Shown: one piece after another, positions 38,795 through 47,026 of the stretch | How positions within the stretch are numbered: the first letter of the stretch is position 1 | How the letters are laid out: each line of letters starts with the position of its first letter | The notes under the pieces: model-generated | What the model was told of the DNA's origin: nothing | Database searches by the model: none | The model's input: only the letters and a program-made list of their open reading frames with translations | Translations under genes and position numbers: made by a program | Source of the DNA: Sphingobacteriales bacterium | GTDB taxonomy: Bacteria; Bacteroidota; Bacteroidia; Chitinophagales; Chitinophagaceae | Direction: 5' to 3' | DNA: 57,106 nucleotides | Assembly (NCBI GenBank): GCA_016185185.1 | Contig: JACPOD010000094.1 | Coordinates: 1-57,106, forward strand

Positions 38795-38822
38795 GATAAA
38801 GGCGGGCCTGGAAAAGCCCGCC
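38795..38822 (-). terminator. Intercistronic hairpin between SusD and the phosphodiesterase
   Basis: A 7-bp all-GC stem (38822-38816 with 38807-38801, loop of 8) followed on the minus strand by TTTATCTT. It lies 37 bp past the SusD stop and may lower expression of the downstream enzymes relative to SusCD. Confidence 0.65.
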
Positions 38823-38859
38823 GTGTTGAATAACTGCGATTATATAAAGTAAACGGCAA

Positions 38860-40446
38860 CTATTTTATGATCCACATAGCAGCATTGATATCGTCGCTGC
38901 CTCCGTACTGGGATTGTACTGCGGTTTTATAATTATCCGCATTTACACTTCTTTCGTTAGATGGATATTGAAAACGTTTTGGGATGATACCACCATTTCC
39001 TGTACCCGGACCAGCGCTAAAAACGGGAATCCCGGTTCTTCTCCATTGGTAATATGCCTGCAACCCGGAATTACGGGCATAAGCCAAATATTTTTGTGTG
39101 AGTATCTGGCTTAGTCCGTCTGTGTTATTACCCTTGTATTTTACCAAAGGCTGATTGAAATAATCATTGTACTGGAAGGTAATATTATAAACCACATTTC
39201 CTGAACCATCATTATTTCTGAATACAACCTGGTTAGAGCCATCCTTAATACCATAAAACTCAAACATTGCTTTAACACCATTTTGATACCAGCTTTCAGC
39301 ATTACCACTAACCCATCCACGATTGATTGCTTCCGCTATACAAAAACATACTTCAGGATAACTTATTATAAAAGTTGGTTCAGCTGTAAAGGTTGTATAA
39401 AAATGATTGTAATTGTATAAAGAAAGTTTACCTGCCGCCGAGAGTGCCGCCATAGAACTTAAGTCCTGGCCTGAGGGTGCACCTGCAAAAGAATTAAAAT
39501 CAGTATCTGCATAACCAAGACCCCTTGCAGGCTCTGCCACTACCATAGCTCTTAAATCATGTAAAGAAGATAAAGTATTTAACCAGGTTGCTGCAATATT
39601 TAATCTTCCTGCATTATTGCCATAGTTGGATGGATTGTCAGGGTAATAATTGTACTGTGCGTTATAAACATATTGAAGGTTATCGGCATTGCTGGTAAAT
39701 AAGGGATAATTTTTAGGGTTACCAACGATTGCAGAAAACTGTGCTGCAATATTCAAATCAGCATCTGCTGCTTTTTTACTTAATTCGATTAATACCCGCA
39801 GCTTATAACTGTTCACCACTTTTTGCCATTCCACCAGCGCATCTCTGCCATTATTGCCGGCATATAATCCATTAGCAGCTTCTTTATAATAAAAGTCGCC
39901 GGAAAATTCAAGGAAACCATTGGCCAGTAAATTATTCAGTAACAAATTTGCGGAGTCAAGCCACAACAAAGATTGTTTGAAAATTTGTTTTTGCGAATCG
40001 TATTTAGGTGAAGTATTCCCAACTCCTTTCAACGCATCCGTCATGGGGAGATCACCTACTTTCTCCGTCATATTCACAAAGAAGAATGCCCGGAAGAATA
40101 AACCCAGTGCGTGGTAAGGATTATTATCCGTACCGGTTGCTTTCTTTGCCTGTGCTTCCATGGCCACTACATTATTTAATGTACCGTAATTAAGACTGGC
40201 ACTGCCGCTCCAGTATTTATTATCGCCATAATAAGTATAGTTGGAGCAAATAAACTGACCGGCTTTGTCTTCCCAGTCGCCCGGTGCTACTACCATATCA
40301 TGTAGAACCGAACGAAGGATAACACCCGGCGGTACAGACTGTGGTAAATTTTTATTTAGAGAATTCTCTTCAAATTTTTTACTGCAACCAGTAGCTATGA
40401 TGAGCATAACAACAGTTGCCAATATGGACGATTGAAACAGTTTCAT
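38860..40446 (-). CDS. SusD/RagB-family nutrient-binding outer-membrane lipoprotein
   Basis: A 528-residue lipoprotein. I start it at the ATG at 40446, which gives a lipoprotein signal peptide (MKLFQSSILATVVMLIIATGC, lipobox Cys21); an upstream TTG would not. The rest is a SusD_2-like helical fold with the early KKFEENSLNKNLP section, a WQKVVNSYKLRVLIELSKK helix (parts WQKVVNSYKLR, VLIELSKKA) and a C-terminal WRRTGIPVF turn. It caps the SusC channel and captures ligand on the cell surface. It follows SusC by 34 bp. The linkage to phosphoesterases suggests a phosphorus-bearing ligand. Confidence 0.9.
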   Translation of the reverse strand: MKLFQSSILATVVMLIIATGCSKKFEENSLNKNLPQSVPPGVILRSVLHDMVVAPGDWEDKAGQFICSNYTYYGDNKYWSGSASLNYGTLNNVVAMEAQAKKATGTDNNPYHALGLFFRAFFFVNMTEKVGDLPMTDALKGVGNTSPKYDSQKQIFKQSLLWLDSANLLLNNLLANGFLEFSGDFYYKEAANGLYAGNNGRDALVEWQKVVNSYKLRVLIELSKKAADADLNIAAQFSAIVGNPKNYPLFTSNADNLQYVYNAQYNYYPDNPSNYGNNAGRLNIAATWLNTLSSLHDLRAMVVAEPARGLGYADTDFNSFAGAPSGQDLSSMAALSAAGKLSLYNYNHFYTTFTAEPTFIISYPEVCFCIAEAINRGWVSGNAESWYQNGVKAMFEFYGIKDGSNQVVFRNNDGSGNVVYNITFQYNDYFNQPLVKYKGNNTDGLSQILTQKYLAYARNSGLQAYYQWRRTGIPVFSAGPGTGNGGIIPKRFQYPSNERSVNADNYKTAVQSQYGGSDDINAAMWIIK

Positions 40447-40480
40447 AATTATTTTATTGAAAGTTTTATCAATTAAATTA

Positions 40481-43400
40481 TCAGAACACAATATTTATAT
40501 TAATACCATAACTCCTGGTAGTTGGGGTTTGCAGATTATATTCCCGGCTGATACCATTAAATATATCCCTGCCCGGGTACTGATCCACATCTATATCTTT
40601 AAATGCTTTAGGGAAGAAGTATAAAAGATTACGGCCTACCAATGAAACATCTACTTTGGAAATAAATGTTTTTGACAAAAGTTTGGCTGGCAATGAATAG
40701 GTGATCACTACTTCTCTGAGTTTTGCGTATGTTTTACTAACCATGGTATGCTGCGGATCGTTATAAAAACTGCTTACATAATCCTGGATCCAGTACGTAG
40801 CTGTTTTATTGGGAGTGAACTGCAAACTTTTATTATTAGTAAATACTCCGGTTACCGGATCGTATTGAATATTGCTGCTGCCGCCAACAACCTGTACCCC
40901 ATCTCTTCCTAACATCGGTGTTCCATCTGCATTATATGCACCTTTATAACCCGGATCACCCCAATGTTGTGATTCATACAAACGGGCAGCGCCAATTACT
41001 CCTTCAGTAGTATTAGCACCACGGCCACCTTCTGTCAGCTTACGCAATACACGGTCCTGTATTTTTCCACCCACCATACCGTCAAACTGGAAGGAGAAGC
41101 TGAATGATTTATACGTAAACTTATTATGAATACCCCATGACCAGTCTGGATCAGCATGACCTAAATATTGCGCTTTAGGTAAATAGATGGGGAAACCAGA
41201 TTCATCATGAATGACTTTACCATCTGGTGTCATTGCTTCAAAAGAACCAAACAACTGATCAACACGATCACCGATATGATAAGGATAACCTGTACCATTT
41301 GATACTTCTGTTACACCGCCGGCAAATGAAGAGAATACTTCTTTATACGTTGCCCAGTTAAGCATCACCTCCCAATTGAAGTTTTTACCGATTACAGGCG
41401 TACCTGTAACTGAAACTTCTCCTCCGGTTCTCTTAGTAGTTCCGCCATTTGTGGTGAAGTAACTTAAACCACTTGCTTCCGAAATAGATTGATTATAAAT
41501 TTTAGGACCGTCTTTATAGGTGAAATGAGTGGCACTCAATCCCAACCGATTCTTCAAAAAGCGGATATCAAATCCATATTCATAGTTTGATCTTGAAGTG
41601 GGTTTGATACCCGGATCAATAGTATAATTAGGAGAAGCAGCACCTATCTTGTTATCATATGTTGGGTAGGTAGCAAAAGGTGGTGCTGCCAGTTGATAGT
41701 TTGGTCCATCATACGGGGTATAATAACCATTGCCATAACCAACAGGGCTTCCCACTCCTAAGCTTTGAAAAGCTGCACCTGCATACGGACTGGTACCTCC
41801 GTCTTTTACATTTACAAAAGCTCCTCTTACTTTCAGAAAAGAAATAACGTCGGGTAATTTCACATAATCAGAAATAACAGAGCTTGCTGAAACCGACGGA
41901 TAGAAATAAGCATTCTTACTGGTTGGTAATGCAGAGCTTTTATCAACCCTTCCTGTTGTAGAAACAGTAAAGTATTTTTTGTAAGTGAGGTCAACTGAAT
42001 AATAAGCACTCAGCATTAATAAATCAGATCCGAAAGAATAAGAGCGAATTGGTTTTAATGTGTTGAGGAAAGTGTACACATTAGGAACAATGAGCTGATC
42101 GGTACTGGTGAAACTGGATGTGAATTTCATATTTCGCATTGAGCCACCACCTGTAGCATTAATTGTTAAACCACTGTTGAGCACATTTGTTTTATTATAA
42201 CGAACCAGTGCTTCTGTATTATTCTCCCACAAATCACGACGGTCTTCCCGGTAGTTACCATGGTTATGTTCATCCCCATATGGATGAGCAGAGAAAGGCA
42301 TTTTTTCAGTACGCAATAAATTATACGTAGTGATATTAGAACGGGCCATTACATCCAGGTTCTTATTGATTTTATAATTCAGCGCTACCCATCCGTACAA
42401 ATCATTTTTATAATGACCACGCAGCCATTCATAACTCATAAAATATGGGTTATGATAACGCTTATACTCAACAAAGTTTGACTGAACGCCTTCTTTACCG
42501 GGCTGCCAGTAGTTTACAATGTTGGGATCTTTTACGTTCCAGTCGGCACCTGTCCATATATCTATATTATATATGATACTATTGGGACCATACACCACAT
42601 CAGGAGTATTTTTAGTGAACTGGCGATTGTAGTTAATATTGGCTTCCACTTTAAACTTATCGCTCACATCATAACTACCAATCAGGTTCATGTTAAGTGT
42701 ATTCAGGTTGGTGTTGGGTGTAATACCTCTTTGGTATCCGTCTGAAACCGACATCCGTACACTGGAACGATCATTAATAGCAGCGAAACTGATATTGTTA
42801 TTGGTTAATATACCTGACTGTAAAAAGTTCTGCAGGTTATCTTTTCCCCTGGATACCCATGGAGTAGGTTCAATATTACCGAAGAATTTAGAGCCATCGG
42901 CAAAAGTGGTAACATAGGTTTTAGTAGGATCATATTTTCCATCGTACTGAGGTAACAATAATCCTGCATCCATTCGTGGGCCCCACACGTCGTAATCTTT
43001 ATCATTCACACCAGAACCCGTTCCATTACTATTATAGTCGCCAAAAGCATACTTCTGATAGTCGCCACCGCCATACTCATTCTGCACTTTAGGAATGGCT
43101 ATAAATCCTTTATTGATTTGTGTACTGCTGTTGAATTCAACGGTGAAGCCTTTATTGTTCTTTTTACCTCTTTTAGTAGTAATAAGTATCGCACCGTTGA
43201 TCCCCCTGCTTCCGTATAGTGCAGCCGCAGTTGGTCCTTTTAATACTGTATAGGTTTCAATATCATCGGGACTGATATTCCAGGTGTCTGAATTAATAGG
43301 AATACCATCCACTACATAAAAGTTCAATGGAGATCCTCTCAATAAAACTGTGGGAGAAGCTAATAGCTCCTGGTTGATCCCTACATTAAGCCCCGCTACT

Positions 43401-43858
43401 TTTCCCACCAGTCCATTTACAGGGTTGGGTTCTCTTGCTTTTAATAATTCACTCCCTTTAACTTCCTGGATGGAATAGCCGAGGCGTTTGGTTTCTTTTT
43501 TAATACCCAATGCCGTCACCACCACCTCATTTAATAATTTGCTATCTGTTTCAACTATTACTGTTATCTCTTCATTAATATCAGTAACAGTAATTTCCGT
43601 TGTTTTAATACCCACACCAGATACAATTAATATATCCTGTGGCTTTGTTTTAATACTAAATTTTCCATCTGCTCCTGTCAGAGTAGTTTGTTTGGTCCCT
43701 TTTAAGGTAACACTTGCTGAAGCAACAGGTGTTTGGTCAACTTTTGATATCACTTTACCGCTTAGCAATTGTTGAGCTGAGGCAGTAAAGGAAATCATCA
43801 CGGTCAACAGGAATAAGGATGTTATCCTGCTAATGGTCTGGCTTTTTCTCATAAACAT
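40481..43858 (-). CDS. SusC/RagA-family TonB-linked outer-membrane protein
   Basis: A 1125-residue outer-membrane importer. The start is the ATG at 43858 (or 43852), giving a signal peptide ending TASAQ. A carboxypeptidase-regulatory-like domain follows (SGKVISKVDQTPVASASV), then the SusC signature LNEVVVTALGIKKETKRLGY, the plug with LRGSPLNFYVVDGIPI and GPTAAALYGSRGINGAILITTK, and a 22-strand barrel to the C-terminus. It takes up large ligands with TonB energy, together with SusD. Its substrate is inferred to be a phosphate or phosphonate ester from the genes that follow. Confidence 0.94.
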   Translation of the reverse strand: MFMRKSQTISRITSLFLLTVMISFTASAQQLLSGKVISKVDQTPVASASVTLKGTKQTTLTGADGKFSIKTKPQDILIVSGVGIKTTEITVTDINEEITVIVETDSKLLNEVVVTALGIKKETKRLGYSIQEVKGSELLKAREPNPVNGLVGKVAGLNVGINQELLASPTVLLRGSPLNFYVVDGIPINSDTWNISPDDIETYTVLKGPTAAALYGSRGINGAILITTKRGKKNNKGFTVEFNSSTQINKGFIAIPKVQNEYGGGDYQKYAFGDYNSNGTGSGVNDKDYDVWGPRMDAGLLLPQYDGKYDPTKTYVTTFADGSKFFGNIEPTPWVSRGKDNLQNFLQSGILTNNNISFAAINDRSSVRMSVSDGYQRGITPNTNLNTLNMNLIGSYDVSDKFKVEANINYNRQFTKNTPDVVYGPNSIIYNIDIWTGADWNVKDPNIVNYWQPGKEGVQSNFVEYKRYHNPYFMSYEWLRGHYKNDLYGWVALNYKINKNLDVMARSNITTYNLLRTEKMPFSAHPYGDEHNHGNYREDRRDLWENNTEALVRYNKTNVLNSGLTINATGGGSMRNMKFTSSFTSTDQLIVPNVYTFLNTLKPIRSYSFGSDLLMLSAYYSVDLTYKKYFTVSTTGRVDKSSALPTSKNAYFYPSVSASSVISDYVKLPDVISFLKVRGAFVNVKDGGTSPYAGAAFQSLGVGSPVGYGNGYYTPYDGPNYQLAAPPFATYPTYDNKIGAASPNYTIDPGIKPTSRSNYEYGFDIRFLKNRLGLSATHFTYKDGPKIYNQSISEASGLSYFTTNGGTTKRTGGEVSVTGTPVIGKNFNWEVMLNWATYKEVFSSFAGGVTEVSNGTGYPYHIGDRVDQLFGSFEAMTPDGKVIHDESGFPIYLPKAQYLGHADPDWSWGIHNKFTYKSFSFSFQFDGMVGGKIQDRVLRKLTEGGRGANTTEGVIGAARLYESQHWGDPGYKGAYNADGTPMLGRDGVQVVGGSSNIQYDPVTGVFTNNKSLQFTPNKTATYWIQDYVSSFYNDPQHTMVSKTYAKLREVVITYSLPAKLLSKTFISKVDVSLVGRNLLYFFPKAFKDIDVDQYPGRDIFNGISREYNLQTPTTRSYGININIVF

Positions 43859-43926
43859 GTTGATTAATAATTGAAGAAATATTGACTCTGCAAAATTTAA
43901 CAACCTGTTTAACGATTACATTACTG

Positions 43927-43967
43927 AATGATTAGGGAATGATAAAGAAAATGTGATGGAATTATTA
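43927..43967 (-). promoter_or_regulatory. Weak Pho-box-like array upstream of SusC
   Basis: On the sense strand four 7-mers resemble TAACATT: TAATAAT, TCACATT, TATCATT and AATCATT. Spacings are 11, 12 and 11 bp. The matches are 5-6 of 7 and one spacing is off, so this is much weaker than the array at 51340. Confidence 0.35.
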
Positions 43968-44089
43968 CCAGTGTAAAAGGTTACAATTAATTTATAGTTG
44001 CGTAACAATTAGATTAATTAGCTGCTTTTTCTTTATACCGTTTAAAATGTACAGGTAAAAAGAATTAACGCTTCTCCATATAACAGGGG

Positions 44090-44202
44090 ATTTTAAAACG
44101 GATGCACCTTACATGCCTACCGCATCTGTTATGTTTTAAACAGGTTATTTTTTTCAGTTGATTTTAAAGTATGTAAAGGCAGCCATTGTGCTGCCTTTTT
44201 AA
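44090..44202 (+). ncRNA. Candidate small RNA ending at an orphan terminator
   Basis: A 9-bp hairpin with one G-T pair (44097-44105 with 44122-44130) is followed by a strong terminator at 44175-44202, yet no protein gene precedes it on the plus strand. The 5' end is not known and no good promoter was found. Confidence 0.3.
44175..44202 (+). terminator. Orphan rho-independent terminator
   Basis: A perfect 9-bp stem (44175-44183 with 44190-44198, loop of 6) runs into TTTTT. The nearest gene start on the minus strand is SusC at 43858; on the plus strand nothing upstream would need it. Confidence 0.8.
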
Positions 44203-44227
44203 TTACCGGTACCGGAGCTGGTTAAAA

Positions 44228-44250
44228 ACTTAACATTGGAATTGTTAAGT
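44228..44250. promoter_or_regulatory. Inverted repeat before the small plus-strand gene
   Basis: ACTTAACA (44228-44235) and its reverse complement (44243-44250) are separated by 7 bp. The left arm contains TAACATT, the same core seen in the Pho-like arrays and in the inverted repeat before the response regulator. It may be an operator. Confidence 0.4.
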
Positions 44251-44289
44251 GATTATTATTTTTAGGTTACTTATTTAAAAACTACAGAT

Positions 44290-44523
44290 ATGACAGAGAC
44301 CATTGTGCCAATACCGGCATCATTAAAAGAAAAAAAACTCCGCAAAGCAATTGAGGAGCGGCTGGCGATAACTTTATTAGAATACAGGCCAATACTGGGT
44401 GATAAAAAATTTGATAACCGCATTAAAAAAGTCGGGAAGTTGTTTGCTGAAGATATTATTAGGTTGTCCTCCTCCGGAAAAAAGAAAAATAAGAAAGTTA
44501 AAACAGCTCCTGCTGATAAGTAA
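44290..44523 (+). CDS. Conserved small basic protein, function unknown
   Basis: A 77-residue protein with no recognised domain. Residues ~13-58 should be helical (KEKKLRKAIEERLAITLLEY), and the last 17 residues are Lys-rich (SGKKKNKKVKTAPADK). It has no signal peptide or membrane helix. A basic tail could touch nucleic acid or ribosomes, but nothing proves this. It forms its own transcript: an inverted repeat lies upstream and a strong terminator follows 27 bp after the stop. Confidence 0.6.
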   Translation: MTETIVPIPASLKEKKLRKAIEERLAITLLEYRPILGDKKFDNRIKKVGKLFAEDIIRLSSSGKKKNKKVKTAPADK

Positions 44524-44549
44524 CTGTTGTTTATTACTCATCCGTTTTA

Positions 44550-44580
44550 ATCATCCCGCCAATGCGGGATGATTTTTTTT
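44550..44580 (+). terminator. Rho-independent terminator after the small basic protein
   Basis: A perfect 10-bp stem (44550-44559 with 44564-44573, loop of 4) followed by a run of T through 44580. Confidence 0.92.
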
Positions 44581-44583
44581 ACT

Positions 44584-44623
44584 TACCATTAGCATTACAT
44601 TAAAATAATATTTGCATAACAGG
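44584..44623 (+). promoter_or_regulatory. Pho-box-like array upstream of the LpxH-like/glycosyltransferase operon
   Basis: Four sense-strand 7-mers, TACCATT (44584), TTACATT (44595), TAATATT (44606) and TAACAGG (44617), are exactly 11 bp apart. They match TAACATT at 6, 6, 6 and 5 of 7 positions. A possible -7 box CAACTTTG (44653-44660) lies downstream, and the gap differs by one 11-bp turn from that in the 51340 array. Confidence 0.55.
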
Positions 44624-44676
44624 GTGTTCATCATGTGTTAATAACTGTTTTACAACTTTGTGAAACTTTCGTCTCC

Positions 44677-45528
44677 TTGAACAAACGAACACCAGAAGTA
44701 ATCATCATCTCCGATGTACACCTTGGCACATTTGGTTGCAGGGCAAAAGAGTTATCTCACTATTTATCTTCCGTTAAACCAAAAATACTGGTGCTTAACG
44801 GCGACATCATTGATATCTGGCAATTCAACAAACGCTACTGGCCTAAGAGCCATATGCAGATCATTAAGCAGCTGACGGAGATGATATTAGATGGTGTGGA
44901 AGTGCATTATATCACTGGCAACCATGATGAGATGCTCCGCAAGTTCACCGGTTTTAAAATGGCCAACCTCTCCATCAGCAATAAGCTGATGCTTACACTT
45001 GATGGAAAAAAGTGCTGGATCTTTCATGGCGATGTATTTGATGTTACAATGAAGCATTCAAAATGGCTGGCTAAACTCGGTGCTATAGGATATGATACGC
45101 TGATCCTGCTGAATGCGCTGATCAATTATGGGGCACAAAAATTTGGAAGTGGTAAAATATCCTTGTCCAAAAAGATAAAAAATTCAGTTAAGTCAGCCGT
45201 TGCTTTCATCAATAATTTTGAAGATACTGCCGCAGGTATTGCCATTGATAAAGGATACGATTATGTCATCTGCGGGCATATACACCAGCCTGCCAACAGA
45301 ATTATCAATAATCATAAAGGACAAACTACTTATCTCAACTCCGGCGACTGGATAGAAAACCTCACCGCACTTGAATATGAAAATGGTAACTGGACCATTT
45401 ATCATTATAACGAAAAAGAAATGGAGACCACCGCAGTATACGCCACTTGTGCGTATGGAACGGCACATTACAACACACAACAATTGTTTAATAACCTGGT
45501 AAAAGAATTTGAATTATTACCTGTATAA
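44677..45528 (+). CDS. LpxH-like metallophosphoesterase, candidate PlcP-type phospholipase C
   Basis: A 283-residue calcineurin-like metallophosphoesterase. The two-metal motifs are complete: ISDVHLG, NGDIIDIW, GNHDE, FHGDVFD and CGHIHQP. I choose TTG 44677 (then NKRTPEV) because relatives begin there; a GTG at 44635 would add 14 odd residues and lie upstream of the likely transcription start. It resembles UDP-2,3-diacylglucosamine hydrolases, a name also given to PlcP, which cuts phospholipids to diacylglycerol under phosphate starvation. The adjoining glycosyltransferase and Pho-like repeats favour that second role. Ordinary LpxH activity remains possible. Confidence 0.8.
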   Translation: MNKRTPEVIIISDVHLGTFGCRAKELSHYLSSVKPKILVLNGDIIDIWQFNKRYWPKSHMQIIKQLTEMILDGVEVHYITGNHDEMLRKFTGFKMANLSISNKLMLTLDGKKCWIFHGDVFDVTMKHSKWLAKLGAIGYDTLILLNALINYGAQKFGSGKISLSKKIKNSVKSAVAFINNFEDTAAGIAIDKGYDYVICGHIHQPANRIINNHKGQTTYLNSGDWIENLTALEYENGNWTIYHYNEKEMETTAVYATCAYGTAHYNTQQLFNNLVKEFELLPV

Positions 45529-45537
45529 ATCAATATT

Positions 45538-46584
45538 ATGAAAGTACTGTACGCCATACAGGCCACTGGCAACGGCCACATCAGCAGGGCAAGAGAAATT
45601 GTACCGTTACTGCAGCAAAAATGTGAGCTCGATATTCTCATCAGTGGCACACAGGCAGATGTTGATCTACCCTTTGCTGTTAAGTTTCGTTTTAAAGGCA
45701 TCAGTCTTATTTATAATAATAAAGGAGCATTGTCCTTATTAAAAACTGCAGGGCAATTAAAGCTGAAGCAAATAAAAAAAGAAATAGCACAATTACCTGT
45801 GGAAGAATATGATTTAGTGATAAACGATTTTGAACCCATTTCTGCCTGGGCCTGCAAAATGAAAAAAATTCCCTGTATATCATTAAGCCACCAGGCTGCG
45901 GTAGCCAATAAATTTTCCCCTAAACCCAGGGTAAAAGATTTAGCCGGAGAACTGGTTTTAAGATACTTCGCCCCCTGCCAGGAAAAATTTGGTTTTCATT
46001 TTCAGCAATACGACGAAAATATTTTTAGCCCGGTTATCCGTTCACAAATAAGAAATGCCACTATACAAAACGGAAATCATTATACAGTTTATCTTCCCAG
46101 TTATCATCACACATATTTATTAAAACAACTCAGCCGTTACAAAAATGCTTACTGGCATATTTTTACAAGAGATATAAAAGAAGCATTAAAGATTGGGAAT
46201 TGCTATATATGCCCCATACAAAATGAAAACTTTATTGAAAGCATGGCCGGCAGCAAAGGTGTTTTATGCGGAGCAGGTTTTGAAGGACCCGCAGAGGCTT
46301 TGTATTTAAAAAAGAAACTGATGGTAATACCTATTGCCGGGCAATATGAACAGCACTGTAATGCTGAAGCACTTAAAAGAATGGGTATTCCGGTAATAAA
46401 ACATCTTTCAAAGAAATACCACGTATTCATACAAAATTGGATCAATGAAGAAAGTCATATTAAAATCGACTTTCCTGATATTACCGAATCAATCATTGAT
46501 TTAATTATTGAAAAATATCTCTTCGTAAAAAGTAATTTCCCCGGAATTATCAGAAACATATACACAACTAAAAAAGCATCCTGA
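45538..46584 (+). CDS. MurG-like glycosyltransferase, candidate glycolipid synthase
   Basis: A 348-residue GT-B fold enzyme. The N-terminal acceptor half begins with YAIQATGNGHISRA, where GNGH is the usual loop of GT28-like enzymes. The C-terminal donor half has GAGFEGPAEALYLKKK, then the PIAGQYEQHCNA motif that contacts the sugar nucleotide. It starts 9 bp after the metallophosphoesterase and is followed by a terminator, so the two form an operon. If the partner makes diacylglycerol, this enzyme could glycosylate it to a phosphorus-free membrane lipid. The fold is clear; the acceptor is inferred. Confidence 0.82.
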   Translation: MKVLYAIQATGNGHISRAREIVPLLQQKCELDILISGTQADVDLPFAVKFRFKGISLIYNNKGALSLLKTAGQLKLKQIKKEIAQLPVEEYDLVINDFEPISAWACKMKKIPCISLSHQAAVANKFSPKPRVKDLAGELVLRYFAPCQEKFGFHFQQYDENIFSPVIRSQIRNATIQNGNHYTVYLPSYHHTYLLKQLSRYKNAYWHIFTRDIKEALKIGNCYICPIQNENFIESMAGSKGVLCGAGFEGPAEALYLKKKLMVIPIAGQYEQHCNAEALKRMGIPVIKHLSKKYHVFIQNWINEESHIKIDFPDITESIIDLIIEKYLFVKSNFPGIIRNIYTTKKAS

Positions 46585-46610
46585 AAACCATTACCTATTT
46601 AACATTAAAA

Positions 46611-46642
46611 AAGAAAACTCCGTAAGACTACGGAGTTTTTTA
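46611..46642 (+). terminator. Rho-independent terminator after the glycosyltransferase
   Basis: A perfect 8-bp stem (46617-46624 with 46629-46636, loop AGAC) followed by TTTT and TATT. It ends the metallophosphoesterase-glycosyltransferase transcript. Confidence 0.9.
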
Positions 46643-46854
46643 TTAACTGACATGAGAAAATGCTGATTGACTATTTCAGCAACGAACATGATAAAAACCG
46701 GTAATTCCCCCAAAAGATATTATAAACTGCTTTTTCATTTTTTACTCCGCAAAACTCAAGAAGCTATTTAAACAAATGATTACGGCACAGTAAATGAATT
46801 GTTATATAAATGAGGTAAGAAACCGGCCGGGATATTTCACCACAGACCACCCAC

Positions 46855-46882
46855 AAAAAAAACACCCCATAAGACTATGGGG
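46855..46882 (-). terminator. Second minus-strand terminator of the duplicated module
   Basis: A perfect 7-bp stem (46882-46876 with 46871-46865, loop of 4) is followed on the minus strand by TG and then eight T. No protein gene lies between it and the terminator at 46990-47017. Confidence 0.85.
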
Positions 46883-46891
46883 CGGAGAATA

Positions 46892-46914
46892 CTTGCTTAA
46901 GGAAAACTATGAAC
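46892..46914 (-). repeat. 23-bp element, copy B
   Basis: It is identical to copy A at 47027-47049 except for one base. In both copies 9 bp separate the element from the terminator stem that follows on the minus strand. Confidence 0.8.
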
Positions 46915-46989
46915 GATATAATGGCGTTCGGGCATAAAAGTCGTCATTAGATATTAATTGAATATTAAGCCATGATGAAGGAATGATTA

Positions 46990-47017
46990 ATAAAAAAAAT
47001 CCCGCCAGTTGGCGGGA
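46990..47017 (-). terminator. Terminator of the TonB receptor-lipoprotein transcript
   Basis: A perfect 8-bp GC-rich stem (47017-47010 with 47007-47000, loop of 2) followed by eight T on the minus strand, 46 bp past the lipoprotein stop codon. The GCCAGTTGGC core resembles the palindrome at 55702. Confidence 0.9.
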
Positions 47018-47026
47018 CAATGGTTT

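Larger units (their letters stand above)
43859..44289. other. Intergenic region between SusC and a small plus-strand gene
   Basis: 431 bp with no convincing protein gene. It holds a weak phased-repeat array before SusC (43927-43967), a hairpin at 44097-44130, an orphan plus-strand terminator (44175-44202) and an inverted repeat before the next gene (44228-44250). A possible SusC -7 element (TAAATTTTG, one base longer than consensus) is at 43899-43891 on the minus strand. Confidence 0.7.

Noticed and set aside
40447-40491. Longer SusD reading frame starting at TTG 40491
   Set aside because: It would put 15 residues before the lipoprotein signal peptide and overlap SusC. The ATG at 40446 gives a proper lipobox.
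43859-43903. Longer SusC reading frame from TTG 43903
   Set aside because: The ATGs at 43858 and 43852 lead straight into a signal peptide; the upstream codons would spoil it.
43981-44020. Plus-sense phased units TTACAAT, TTATAGT, TAACAAT
   Set aside because: Matches are uneven and the nearest plus-strand start is about 270 bp away; likely chance in AT-rich DNA.
46640-46850. Small gene or RNA in the gap after the glycosyltransferase
   Set aside because: No frame with a start and coding character, no hairpin with a T-run, and no repeat was seen in this stretch.
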